This document shows positions 15,345 to 22,733 of a stretch of DNA of 25,649 nt, piece after piece; the first letter of the stretch is position 1, and each line of letters begins with the position of its first letter. The notes under the pieces were generated by a model. It was not told the origin of the DNA, ran no database searches, and saw only the letters and a program-made list of their open reading frames with translations. A program made the translations under genes and the position numbers. The stretch spans positions 1 to 25,649 of the forward strand of contig CAZUDB010000052.1 of the NCBI GenBank assembly GCA_964619055.1, given 5' to 3'. Source of the DNA: CAYVUM01 sp964619055. Its GTDB lineage: Bacteria > Pseudomonadota > Alphaproteobacteria > Rhodospirillales > Defluviicoccaceae.

Positions 15345-15643
15345 TTATTCGAGGTCTCTGACCGGCGTCATGACCGTGACGATGTCCTCAAGCGTGGTTT
15401 CTGTCGGGTTCGAGTGCTCTGAACCAGTGTCCACATGGTCGGACTGACCAACATCACGGCGGACGCGCCCGCTTGCCCGTGGCGAAAACTGTCTTTGCCC
15501 GGTTGATCCAACGCGACGGGTTCGTCCGAGTGCTTCAACACGGAAACGGTCAGACCGCGATCGATCAGAGGCGGAAGCAGCCTTTCCACGAGGGCGGTCC
15601 GCGCGCCGTCGAACCCACCAACGATGCCGAGAATTTTCGTGAT
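15345..15643 (-). pseudogene. mobB: Decayed mobB (molybdopterin-guanine dinucleotide biosynthesis protein B)
   Basis: The minus strand reads ITKILGIVGG, then LVERLLPPLIDRGLTVSVLK and LDQPGKDSFRHGQAGASAVM, the clear pattern of MobB, the GTP-binding helper of molybdenum-cofactor nucleotide attachment. Lesions: no start codon in frame before ITKIL; the P-loop that should be G-x-x-G-x-G-K-T reads GGFDGART; the frame shifts near 15420, after which TTLEDIVTVMTPV resumes family-like sequence; and the protein ends at about 99 residues, against roughly 160-170 usual. It lies downstream of apbE on the same strand. An inverted repeat (TAACCGAGAT near 15658 and ATCTCGGTTA near 15723) sits between the two. 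Confidence 0.75.
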
Positions 15644-15763
15644 ATCACACGCCCAGATAACCGAGATTGCGTTCGAACGAGTAGTTTGCCTTAAGAGCGC
15701 GCGTTCCGGATGGAGACGATGAAATCTCGGTTACAACGGTCAAGACGATGCAATTGTTACCCA

Positions 15764-16810
15764 TCATCCGGAAAGGCGGGTGATCGTTCCATGCGCATCG
15801 ATCAGTATGGCCAGCTCACCGCCTCCACGTCGTAGGATCGTATCCGCCGTGTCTGCCGGTGCCGCAGCGATGGCGGTGGATAGCGCGTCCGCCTGCAATG
15901 CCGTGGGAGCGACGACGCTCACGCTGTTCCAGGTGCGCGATGGACGCCCCTTCTTGGGGTCCAACAAATGACCCCTCCAGGTCGGAAGACCGGGGGGTTG
16001 AGCTGACGTGGCGACGGCGCGTTCGGATAGGCTAAGCACTGTCGCGATTCCCTCGCGATCAGGCCAAGCGACCCCGACTTGCCAAGGTTGCGCCGCTGCC
16101 TTCTCGCCGAGGCCACGAAACTCTCCCAAATTGACCAGCACATGGGGAAAGCCGTTTGCCCGTAGGCGCTCTGCGATCCGGTCCGTAGCATACCCCTGAG
16201 CAATGCCATCCAGGGTGGCCTCCATGCCAGGCGTCAAAAAGTGAATGCGACCATCGTGGATGGACAGTTTGCGCCAATCGACCAATTCCTTCACCCACGG
16301 GGGCGGCGGAAATTGCCCGCCGTGTCCCTGTCGCGAATAGAATCTCTGCAACCTTATTGCTCCTGATGGAGTTCGCGCGAGTCTACCGAAAGCCTCCTTG
16401 ATCGCTCTGAGGTTGGGGCCGTTCCACAATGGCTGCACCGTGACGTCAAAGGCGCCTTCGCTGATGGCGGAGATCTCTGCCGCCTGGCGGAAAACGGACA
16501 CCAACTCCGAAGGCGGATTGTCCAGGTAACCGGCCTCGTTGAGTTGAAGCAGAGAGGAATCCGGTCGGTGCAGGCTGAAAATCTGCTCGACGCGCGCGAT
16601 ATCGGCAACGAAATCCTTGATCGCCGCCACCGCCCTCCGACGATCAGGGTCTCGGATGGTGATGGCAACGTCTCCGCCAAGCGCAAAGCCCTGCCAGCGG
16701 GCCAGCGGAATGTTAGCAAGGGCTCCGGGAGCCAGCCCCGCTGCCACGCCGGCCGCCATAACTCCGAGGCATCGGCGGCGGGTGACCGGCATCGACGTGT
16801 TAAGTGTCAT
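15764..16810 (-). CDS. apbE: FAD:protein FMN transferase (ApbE/NosX-like)
   Basis: A 348-residue exported enzyme that attaches FMN through a phosphoester bond to Thr of FMN-binding proteins. The start has a Tat-type signal (TRRRCLGVMAAGVAAG, ending in ALA). ApbE motifs are GGDVAITIRD, SELVSVFRQAAEISAISEGA followed by FDVTVQPLW, LDGIAQGYATDRIAERL, VNLGEF, and HLLDPKKG, with AVATSAQPPG. Between VQPLW and LVDWRKL the linker is longer than I expect and unusual, with RFYSRQGHGGQFPPPPWVKE. ATG 16810 overlaps the NosR-like gene's TGA by 4 nt, so the pair is probably coupled; its likely target is Thr181 of that protein. It is the last intact gene of the six-gene operon. Confidence 0.9.
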   Translation of the reverse strand: MTLNTSMPVTRRRCLGVMAAGVAAGLAPGALANIPLARWQGFALGGDVAITIRDPDRRRAVAAIKDFVADIARVEQIFSLHRPDSSLLQLNEAGYLDNPPSELVSVFRQAAEISAISEGAFDVTVQPLWNGPNLRAIKEAFGRLARTPSGAIRLQRFYSRQGHGGQFPPPPWVKELVDWRKLSIHDGRIHFLTPGMEATLDGIAQGYATDRIAERLRANGFPHVLVNLGEFRGLGEKAAAQPWQVGVAWPDREGIATVLSLSERAVATSAQPPGLPTWRGHLLDPKKGRPSRTWNSVSVVAPTALQADALSTAIAAAPADTADTILRRGGGELAILIDAHGTITRLSG

Positions 16811-18957
16811 GTCTGAGTGGGGATCAGTCCGCGACCCCGCTTTCGGATCAATACTTCCGGGATGCATCGCTTCGGGTCCTCATAGATGGCGACACAATCA
16901 AGGCACTGAAAACACTCATCATAATCGATCCGCCCATCGGATTCGATGGCAGCATAAGCGCACCGCGCCTTGCAGAACTGACAGGGGGAGCCGCATTCGG
17001 CGCGCCGTGCGATCCAATTGAGGCGGCGTACCTTGCCTGCGATAACAAGCACGGCACCCAACGGGCACACATACCGGCAGAAGGCCTTGAACACAAAAAG
17101 GCCCAGGACCAGCCATGCCACCGCGTAGATCACATACGGTGCGGCCCGCGCGAACATCATCGTGATGGCGGTCTTGAACGGCTCCAACTCCACCAACACC
17201 TCCGCCGTCGCCGGCGCCGTCAGCGTGGCGATGATCAGGCCGGCTAGCACAACGTATTTGAGCCGCTTCAACCGACGATCGTTTTTGGGATGGATGTGAA
17301 ACTCCGGCAGGCGCAACAGCCGACCCAAGCGATAAGCAAACTCCTGCAGGGCGCCATAAGGGCACAACCAACCGCAAAAAAAGCCCCGACCCCACAGCAC
17401 CAAAGAAATTAGTGTGACCACCCAAATCAGCAGGATGAACGGCTCGTACACCAAGAAGATCAGGCTTTCGCCTTTCACAGCGCTGCTTATGATCCCGAGT
17501 GGCGTCACGATGCTGAGCTGGCCCTGAGCCCACCAGCCTATAAACACCACCATCATAGCAAGCACGACCAAGCGAAAGGCTGGGTACCAGCGATGGCGGG
17601 CGAGCCGGCCCATTCGGACCGTCAGTAGTGCCAAAAGGGGGAGCAGAAAGACGACCGTCACGATCATGTCGGGCCCACGGTCTTGCAGGGCAGCAATCCA
17701 CGGCGGAGTGTTTTTAGGTGGTTCGGGTGTTTCGAAGAAGCGTTCGGGCGCCTGATAGGTGACCTCAAAGTCGCGTGCACCGATATCCGGCATGAACGTT
17801 CCTCGCTCACGGACGGCTCGGACCAGCAGTGTCCACGGCTTTACGGGGTCGAAGCCGAGGCGGGTGTCGGCGCGTACGATCATGGCCTGCTCGAACGCGG
17901 GCACGCCTTCGGCCAAACGGACCTGGATATCACCATCACGCAACGACACCGGAAGCCCGCCCTGGGTTGCCGCTATCCGGTCCGGCTCGGTGTTGCGAAC
18001 GAAGTCCTCGTCGACCAAGCGGTGACGCCCGTTGGCGAGGATCAGGATGGGCTCGTCATGGTCCTCGAGGATGTGCTGCAGGGTCTCAACGGTATCTGGA
18101 GCTAAGACGGCGCGGGCAATGCTGACGGGGCCCACATCGATCACGCGCATGTCCAAGTACGAGCCGGCCGGATGGTCAAGTGCCTCTGGATCGCTGCTTT
18201 CCCATCGGCTTCCCGCAAAGGCCTGTTCGAGGTCAGCGTTCGACATGGAGAGCGTCTCGGCCAATCCTTGGTCGAGAAGGTCCTGCCAGGTCAGCTCTTC
18301 CTCATAGTCACTCCGCGGTCGCGCCGCGGCCGAAGGCGCGATGCCTTGCATCCGTTCCCGTGCCACGTGCAAGGCCGCGGCCAAGATCGTCTCATTGGCA
18401 ATCCGCACGGACGCCGTCGCCTTGGTCACACCATCCAGAAACACGTTTGTGGATCCTGGCGCGACCGATCCGCGTTGTTGCGAGCCGACACTGATGGATT
18501 CCGCAATGGACCGGCCAGGGTACTGCATGAGGAAGGCATCGAACGGCGCTTGCCCCAGGCCCGAGATAAAAATCGGCTCTTTATGTCTGAGAACGGTTAT
18601 ATCCAGGAATCGGCCCGCCGGATCCATTGTGATCAGCAGGTTCATGGGGGCACCCGCAAAGCCGGGGATCGGCGCCAGTGGCTCGGACTCAAAGATGTAG
18701 CCCGCAAGGCCGCCGTCGGACGTTTCGATCGTCCACACGCCATCCAGGCCCACAGGTTCGCCCAGCTGGTAAGGAGCCATCACGATGTCAGCAAGTTCGC
18801 CTTCGCTGAGATTGGCGGCAGCCGGCTTGGACAAAGCAACGGTAGCTGCCGCCATTAGGAAAGCGATCGATAACGCAACGCCCACCCCGGTCAGCCTGGC
18901 CTGTTGGGGGCGTGACGGGTGCGTATTGGTCCGAAAGAAACGGATCAACCCGATCAC
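16807..18957 (-). CDS. NosR/NirI-like membrane flavoprotein with ferredoxin domains
   Basis: A 716-residue inner-membrane electron-transfer protein. Layout: a signal-anchor helix (about 22-48); a periplasmic FMN-binding domain whose flavinylation motif DGVTKAT places covalent FMN on Thr181; several transmembrane helices from about 430; two CxxxCP motifs (CGWLCP and CRYVCP); and a cytoplasmic ferredoxin part with CGSPCQFCKARC and CFQCLDC. This matches NosR, which feeds electrons to N2O reductase, and NirI. No nosZ, nosDFY or nosL is nearby; the neighbours are a PQQ dehydrogenase and cytochromes, so its job here may differ. The GTG at 18957 is chosen because GAGGGGGGCGG precedes it and it overlaps the Sel1 gene's TGA (GTGA). 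An earlier frame to 19029 lies wholly inside that gene. Confidence 0.88.
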   Translation of the reverse strand: MIGLIRFFRTNTHPSRPQQARLTGVGVALSIAFLMAAATVALSKPAAANLSEGELADIVMAPYQLGEPVGLDGVWTIETSDGGLAGYIFESEPLAPIPGFAGAPMNLLITMDPAGRFLDITVLRHKEPIFISGLGQAPFDAFLMQYPGRSIAESISVGSQQRGSVAPGSTNVFLDGVTKATASVRIANETILAAALHVARERMQGIAPSAAARPRSDYEEELTWQDLLDQGLAETLSMSNADLEQAFAGSRWESSDPEALDHPAGSYLDMRVIDVGPVSIARAVLAPDTVETLQHILEDHDEPILILANGRHRLVDEDFVRNTEPDRIAATQGGLPVSLRDGDIQVRLAEGVPAFEQAMIVRADTRLGFDPVKPWTLLVRAVRERGTFMPDIGARDFEVTYQAPERFFETPEPPKNTPPWIAALQDRGPDMIVTVVFLLPLLALLTVRMGRLARHRWYPAFRLVVLAMMVVFIGWWAQGQLSIVTPLGIISSAVKGESLIFLVYEPFILLIWVVTLISLVLWGRGFFCGWLCPYGALQEFAYRLGRLLRLPEFHIHPKNDRRLKRLKYVVLAGLIIATLTAPATAEVLVELEPFKTAITMMFARAAPYVIYAVAWLVLGLFVFKAFCRYVCPLGAVLVIAGKVRRLNWIARRAECGSPCQFCKARCAYAAIESDGRIDYDECFQCLDCVAIYEDPKRCIPEVLIRKRGRGLIPTQT

Positions 18958-19574
18958 CCGCCCCCCTCGAGGACGGAGAGGTAGCTGCGTGCGTCCGGAT
19001 GTCCGTTCGCAGCCGCCTCTTTTAGCCATGTTTTCGCCTCGTTACGCTGCTCGGCCGTGCTGTGCTGAACTCCGGCTCCGAACGCTGTAGCCAACAACAC
19101 GGCGAGGTTGAACTGGCCCTGGGCATCCCCTTGTTCAGCCGCCAAACGAAACCAATCGGCGGCCGTTTGCGGCTCACGCGGAACACCAAGGCCGGACTCG
19201 TAGGCAAGGCCCAGTTCCACCTGAGCCCTGGGGTCGCCAAACTCCGCCGCGCGCCGGAGCCAGTCCGCGGCCCGCTGTTCGTCCCGCTCGACGCCCTGGC
19301 CCTGGGCGTAGAGGTTGGCCAGATTCAGCATAGCCGACGTGTTGTCGTGCGCCGCCAACGCTTCCCAACGTTGCCGGGCCGTCTCGTAATCCCCCATTTT
19401 GTAGGCAGCATAAGCATTGAGGGATTGCACCGCCTCGGTGCTGGCGCGGTCGTGTTCGCCAAAGCCGGACTGAGCCAAACCATCGAACGCCACCACCGCG
19501 ACCGATACGCCCACGACCACGCAGAGGAAGGCACTGACGCTGCGATACCGGTTCCGCAGTTGAACGTCTGCCAC
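18954..19574 (-). CDS. Sel1-repeat (TPR-like) exported or membrane-anchored protein
   Basis: About 206 residues. A hydrophobic N-terminal segment (VSAFLCVVVGVSVAVVAFDG) acts as signal or anchor. Then come Sel1-like repeats: YKMGDYETARQRWEALAAHD, AMLNLANLYAQGQGVERDEQ with RAADWLRRAAEFGD, AQVELGLAYESGLGVPREPQ with TAADWFRLAAEQGD, and a further unit ending WLKEAAANGHPDARSYL. Such repeats mediate protein contacts, so a scaffold or assembly role for the neighbouring redox proteins is plausible but unproven. GTG 19574 follows AGGGAAG; no ATG fits. The stop overlaps the NosR-like start by 4 nt. The upstream cytochrome ends only 25 nt away. Confidence 0.8.
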   Translation of the reverse strand: MADVQLRNRYRSVSAFLCVVVGVSVAVVAFDGLAQSGFGEHDRASTEAVQSLNAYAAYKMGDYETARQRWEALAAHDNTSAMLNLANLYAQGQGVERDEQRAADWLRRAAEFGDPRAQVELGLAYESGLGVPREPQTAADWFRLAAEQGDAQGQFNLAVLLATAFGAGVQHSTAEQRNEAKTWLKEAAANGHPDARSYLSVLEGGG

Positions 19575-19599
19575 GATTTTCGGCTTCCCTAAGATCCGT

Positions 19600-19983
19600 T
19601 TACTTGGTTGCCTCAAGCAGGTACGCAATCAAATTGGTCCGGTCAGCTTTTTTGCGCAGCGCCGAGAAGTTCATAGTGTTGTTTTCGACCACCTGCTTCG
19701 GCTTGGCGAGGAACGCGTCCATGGTCTCTTCGGTCCACACGATCCCTGATGCCGTCATGGGCTCGGAGTAGAGCTCATAGCCCGGTGCTGCTCCGGCTTG
19801 GCGGCCAAACACTTGATACAGGGTGGGCCCATTCTCCTGGCTGCCATCCGCAGTTAGGCTGTGACAAGCCGCACACCGCTTGAAAACCCGCTCGCCGCGC
19901 TCGAGGTCCGCCGCCAAGCCCGGCCCGGCTGCCGTTAGCGAAGCGCAAAGGAGCACGCCGGCCGAAAGCCGCTGGTTTCTCAT
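19600..19983 (-). CDS. Class I c-type cytochrome, periplasmic
   Basis: A 127-residue periplasmic electron carrier. A Sec signal (LSAGVLLCASLTAAGPGLAA) precedes a single heme domain with CAACH (Cys37, Cys40, His41), NGPTLYQVFGR, and a likely Met ligand in NTMNFSALRKKADR. The pattern is that of mitochondrial/bacterial cytochrome c2-like proteins (GERVFKRCAACHSL, ending LIAYLLEATK). ATG 19983 has AGGGAGG upstream, placing the signal peptide correctly; a longer frame from 20031 is unlikely. It lies 84 nt after the PQQ dehydrogenase and could carry its electrons onward. Confidence 0.9.
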   Translation of the reverse strand: MRNQRLSAGVLLCASLTAAGPGLAADLERGERVFKRCAACHSLTADGSQENGPTLYQVFGRQAGAAPGYELYSEPMTASGIVWTEETMDAFLAKPKQVVENNTMNFSALRKKADRTNLIAYLLEATK

Positions 19984-20067
19984 GCCAAACCTCCCTGTAT
20001 GCCCGACCTTGGGATCAGTGTGACCATCCACCCCGATCCCGTCTCGTGACCGTCGTTGCGGGCGCCT

Positions 20068-21831
20068 TTACGACTTGGGCAGCTTGAACACCCAGAAGCT
20101 GCCACCCTGATTCAAGTAGTTGACGAACTTGGCGACTTCGCCGCCCCATAGGGGAACCGCACCGCCCCAGCCGCTGGTGACACCGACGTATTGCTCGCCA
20201 TCCATCTCCCAAGTGATCGGTGAGGAAACGACGCCGGAGCCGGTCTGAAAACTCCAAAGTTCCTTGCCGGTTTCCGCATCGAAGGCCTTGAGGTGGCCTT
20301 CAGGCGTGCCCGTAAAAACCAACCCACCCTTGGTAACCAGGACACCGCCCCACAGTGGAGAGGGGTTGCGATACTCCCATTTGACGTCGCCGGTTTTCGG
20401 GTCGATGGCCTTCAGAGCACCGATGTAGTCATCGAATACGGGCTTGATGACGAAGCCGGAGCCCAAGTATGCGGCACCACGCTTGTAGCTGATCGGCTCG
20501 TTCCACATATCCATGCCCCACTCGTTTGCCGGTACGTAGAACCAGCCCGAGTTGGGATCGTAGGCCATCGGATTCCAATTTTTGCCGCCGAGGAAATTGG
20601 GAATAACCCACACCGACGGACCCTTGAGAACGCCACCGTCGATCTTGGCCGGGTCCGGTGGACGATTGTCCGCCACGAATTCGGGCCGGCCGGTTTCCAA
20701 ATCGATCCCGGTCGCCCAGGTGATGTTCTCGACGAACGGAAACGCCTTGATCAGTTTGCCGTTGGTGCGATCGAGGACGTAGAAATAGCCATTCTTCTCA
20801 GCCGCGGCCCCAGCCTTCACCGTTTCGCCATCGATCTCCATATCAAAGGGGATAAATTCCGAGATGGCATCGTAGTCCCAGCCGTCGTTGGGCGTCGATT
20901 GGTAGTGCCAGACGATCTCCCCGGTGTCCGGATTAATGGCGAGCTTGGACGCCGTGTAGAGGTTGTCGCCAGGCCGGAGGTGGGCGTTCCATGGGGCCGG
21001 GTTGCCGGTGCCAGTGTAGATCAGATCTACGTCCGGATCGTATGTGGTTCCGTTCCATGGGGCGCCGCCACCGGTCTTCCACAGGTCGCCGGGCCATGAC
21101 GCATTAGTCTCGCCGGTGAGCGTCGACGGCTCGCCATTGAGCGTGCCCTGGTGTCCTTCGACGGTTGGCCGTTCCCAAACGATCTCGCCGGTTTTGGCAT
21201 TGAGTGCCCGCACGTTACCGATAACGCCGAATTCGCCTCCAGCATTACCGGTGATCACGTTGCCCTTAACGATGATCGGGGCGGCGGTGATGGAATATCC
21301 ATCCCTGTAGTCATCGAGCTTTTTGCTCCACCGGACTTTGCCCGTTTCGCGATCCAACGCGACAATCTTAGCATCCAGAGTGCCAAAATAGACCATGTCT
21401 TCGTAAAGGGCGACACCGCGGTTGATCACGTCGCAACAGGGTAGAATGCCTTGCGGCAACCGAGCATCGTACTGCCATTTTTCGTTGCCGGTCTTGGCGT
21501 CGATAGCAAACACCCGTGAGTAGGACGCAGTAACAAAAATCGTTCCGTCATGGTACATGGCCTGGGATTCTTGGCCGCGCTGTTTTTCGCCACCGAAAGA
21601 AAACGCCCAGGCCGGAACCATGCTCCCGACATTTTCCTTGTTGATTTTCTCAAGTGGGCTGTAGCGCTGAGCTCTTGGCCCAAGTCCATAACTGACGACA
21701 TCGCCCGTTGTTTGCTGATCATTGAGAATGTCTTCATCAGTAACGCTGGCTGCGTAGGTTATAGACATACTCATGCCAAGAAAAGCCATCGCAATCGCGC
21801 TGGAAAATAAATACCGATTCGGCATTTTCAT
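20068..21831 (-). CDS. PQQ-dependent alcohol dehydrogenase, probably lanthanide-type (PedH/ExaF-like)
   Basis: A 587-residue periplasmic quinoprotein with a Sec signal (first 28 residues, ending ITYAA) and an eight-bladed propeller marked by repeats such as AIDAKTGNEKW, ALDRETGKVRW and AFDAETGKELW. The adjacent-cysteine disulfide over PQQ is Cys132-Cys133 (LPCCDV). The active site has catalytic Asp319 in NDGWDYD; two residues on, Asp321 matches the extra Asp that lanthanide-dependent enzymes (XoxF, PedH, ExaF) use and calcium enzymes lack. It oxidises primary alcohols to aldehydes, passing electrons to a cytochrome c. ATG 21831 follows GAGGGAGG. A PedF-like cytochrome gene lies 49 nt upstream, and PQQ synthesis genes are not in the window. 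No cytochrome domain is fused. Confidence 0.92.
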   Translation of the reverse strand: MKMPNRYLFSSAIAMAFLGMSMSITYAASVTDEDILNDQQTTGDVVSYGLGPRAQRYSPLEKINKENVGSMVPAWAFSFGGEKQRGQESQAMYHDGTIFVTASYSRVFAIDAKTGNEKWQYDARLPQGILPCCDVINRGVALYEDMVYFGTLDAKIVALDRETGKVRWSKKLDDYRDGYSITAAPIIVKGNVITGNAGGEFGVIGNVRALNAKTGEIVWERPTVEGHQGTLNGEPSTLTGETNASWPGDLWKTGGGAPWNGTTYDPDVDLIYTGTGNPAPWNAHLRPGDNLYTASKLAINPDTGEIVWHYQSTPNDGWDYDAISEFIPFDMEIDGETVKAGAAAEKNGYFYVLDRTNGKLIKAFPFVENITWATGIDLETGRPEFVADNRPPDPAKIDGGVLKGPSVWVIPNFLGGKNWNPMAYDPNSGWFYVPANEWGMDMWNEPISYKRGAAYLGSGFVIKPVFDDYIGALKAIDPKTGDVKWEYRNPSPLWGGVLVTKGGLVFTGTPEGHLKAFDAETGKELWSFQTGSGVVSSPITWEMDGEQYVGVTSGWGGAVPLWGGEVAKFVNYLNQGGSFWVFKLPKS

Positions 21832-21880
21832 AAAAACCTCCCTCTCGAAGGTTGGTTACCCACAACTGAGGCGGGCGAAC

Positions 21881-22309
21881 TTATTCTTCATACTGGGTCT
21901 CGAGCCAAGCCCTTATGGCCCACATCGCTTCCTGACTGATGATGCCTTCAAAAGCGGGCATTTTTTCAACGCCGTTCTGGACATATCCATGTCTGGTCAG
22001 CTCGATATACCATTCATCGCCTTCCGCCCCAGGCTCTAGGTAGCGGAGGTCAGGCGCCAGTCCGCCGGAGATGGCGTCGATCCCGTGGCAGCGCGCGCAA
22101 TTCTGGTTGTAGCCGGACGAGCCAATCTCAATCGCGCGCTGATTGCCTCGATAGGGATTGTCGACGAGCCATTCTTCGCCCAAAGGTTCGAGGCCGGCCG
22201 TATCGATGGGCTGCGGTTGCACGTCACCGTGGCCGCGGACCGACCATGACGCCAATGATACTGCAGATATCAAAAATACGGCGGCGACGGACCGTGCGGC
22301 CCAACTCAT
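21881..22309 (-). CDS. Cytochrome c550-type electron acceptor of the PQQ dehydrogenase (PedF-like)
   Basis: A 142-residue periplasmic cytochrome. The signal peptide is in RSVAAVFLISAVSLASW; the mature protein carries GEEWLVDNPYRGNQRAIEIG, SGYNQNCARCHGIDAISGG with heme Cys71, Cys74 and His75, APDLRYL, and a Met ligand probably in EKMPAFEG. These strings match PedF/ExaB-type cytochromes that take electrons from PQQ alcohol dehydrogenases. The ATG at 22309 is preceded by GAGGGAGGAG. It is the first gene of the operon, so the operon promoter should lie in 22310-22733. Confidence 0.88.
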   Translation of the reverse strand: MSWAARSVAAVFLISAVSLASWSVRGHGDVQPQPIDTAGLEPLGEEWLVDNPYRGNQRAIEIGSSGYNQNCARCHGIDAISGGLAPDLRYLEPGAEGDEWYIELTRHGYVQNGVEKMPAFEGIISQEAMWAIRAWLETQYEE

Positions 22310-22733
22310 GCCATCTCCTCCCTCATTGAGCATTCAGACCACCTCCGTCCAGATCCCAAGTGACTCTTTGCTTTTTTGCCACGGGCTTGGATGTTGTTCA
22401 TGGCTCCAGGCAAGCTCAGCTCGGCCAGCGCCATGTGATATCGCACCGCCATCGAGCTTGACGGTGCCAACAGCCACCGGCGTCCGCAATTGATACAAAG
22501 TCGTAGGAACCTTCCGCGAACATTTTACACTTAAGGTCGTGGTGAATTAGCGCCGAAAGGCCGGCTGCCGTTTGCACAATCCTGTGCCCGAAATGTTCTT
22601 TTTATGTTCGTTCGACTTTCTATGAATTGCGCAGCCTTTAGCAGCACTGATAGCGTCAAGCGCGAATAGGGGTACACAGTCGTGCCCCAAAAACGCCCGT
22701 GACAATGGGGTGGAGTGCGGGAGACATAACGTC
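22310..22733. other. 424-nt divergent intergenic region between the dehydrogenase operon and petABC
   Basis: It must hold promoters for both operons. No protein gene is supported; the longest minus-strand frame overlaps the petA start and has no ribosome site or family features. A possible 15-codon plus-strand ORF at 22622-22669 also lacks a ribosome site. The one clear signal is the LexA-like box at 22595-22609, listed separately. Confidence 0.5.
22595..22609 (+). promoter_or_regulatory. Candidate LexA box (GTTC-N7-GTTC), second copy
   Basis: GTTC, TTTTTAT, GTTC: a perfect direct repeat with seven-base spacing, identical over 17 bases (ATGTTCTTTTTATGTTC) to the reverse complement of 5289-5305. 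It lies 125 nt before the petA start and 286 nt before the divergent cytochrome gene. Neither is a usual SOS gene, so function here is uncertain. Confidence 0.4.

Noticed and set aside
16807..18957. Calling the locus a nitrous oxide reductase cluster
   Set aside because: Only NosR- and NosX-like genes occur; nosZ, nosD, nosF, nosY and nosL are absent, and the flanking genes belong to alcohol oxidation.
22622..22669. 15-codon leader peptide upstream of petA
   Set aside because: No ribosome site precedes the ATG and there is no attenuator-like structure after it.
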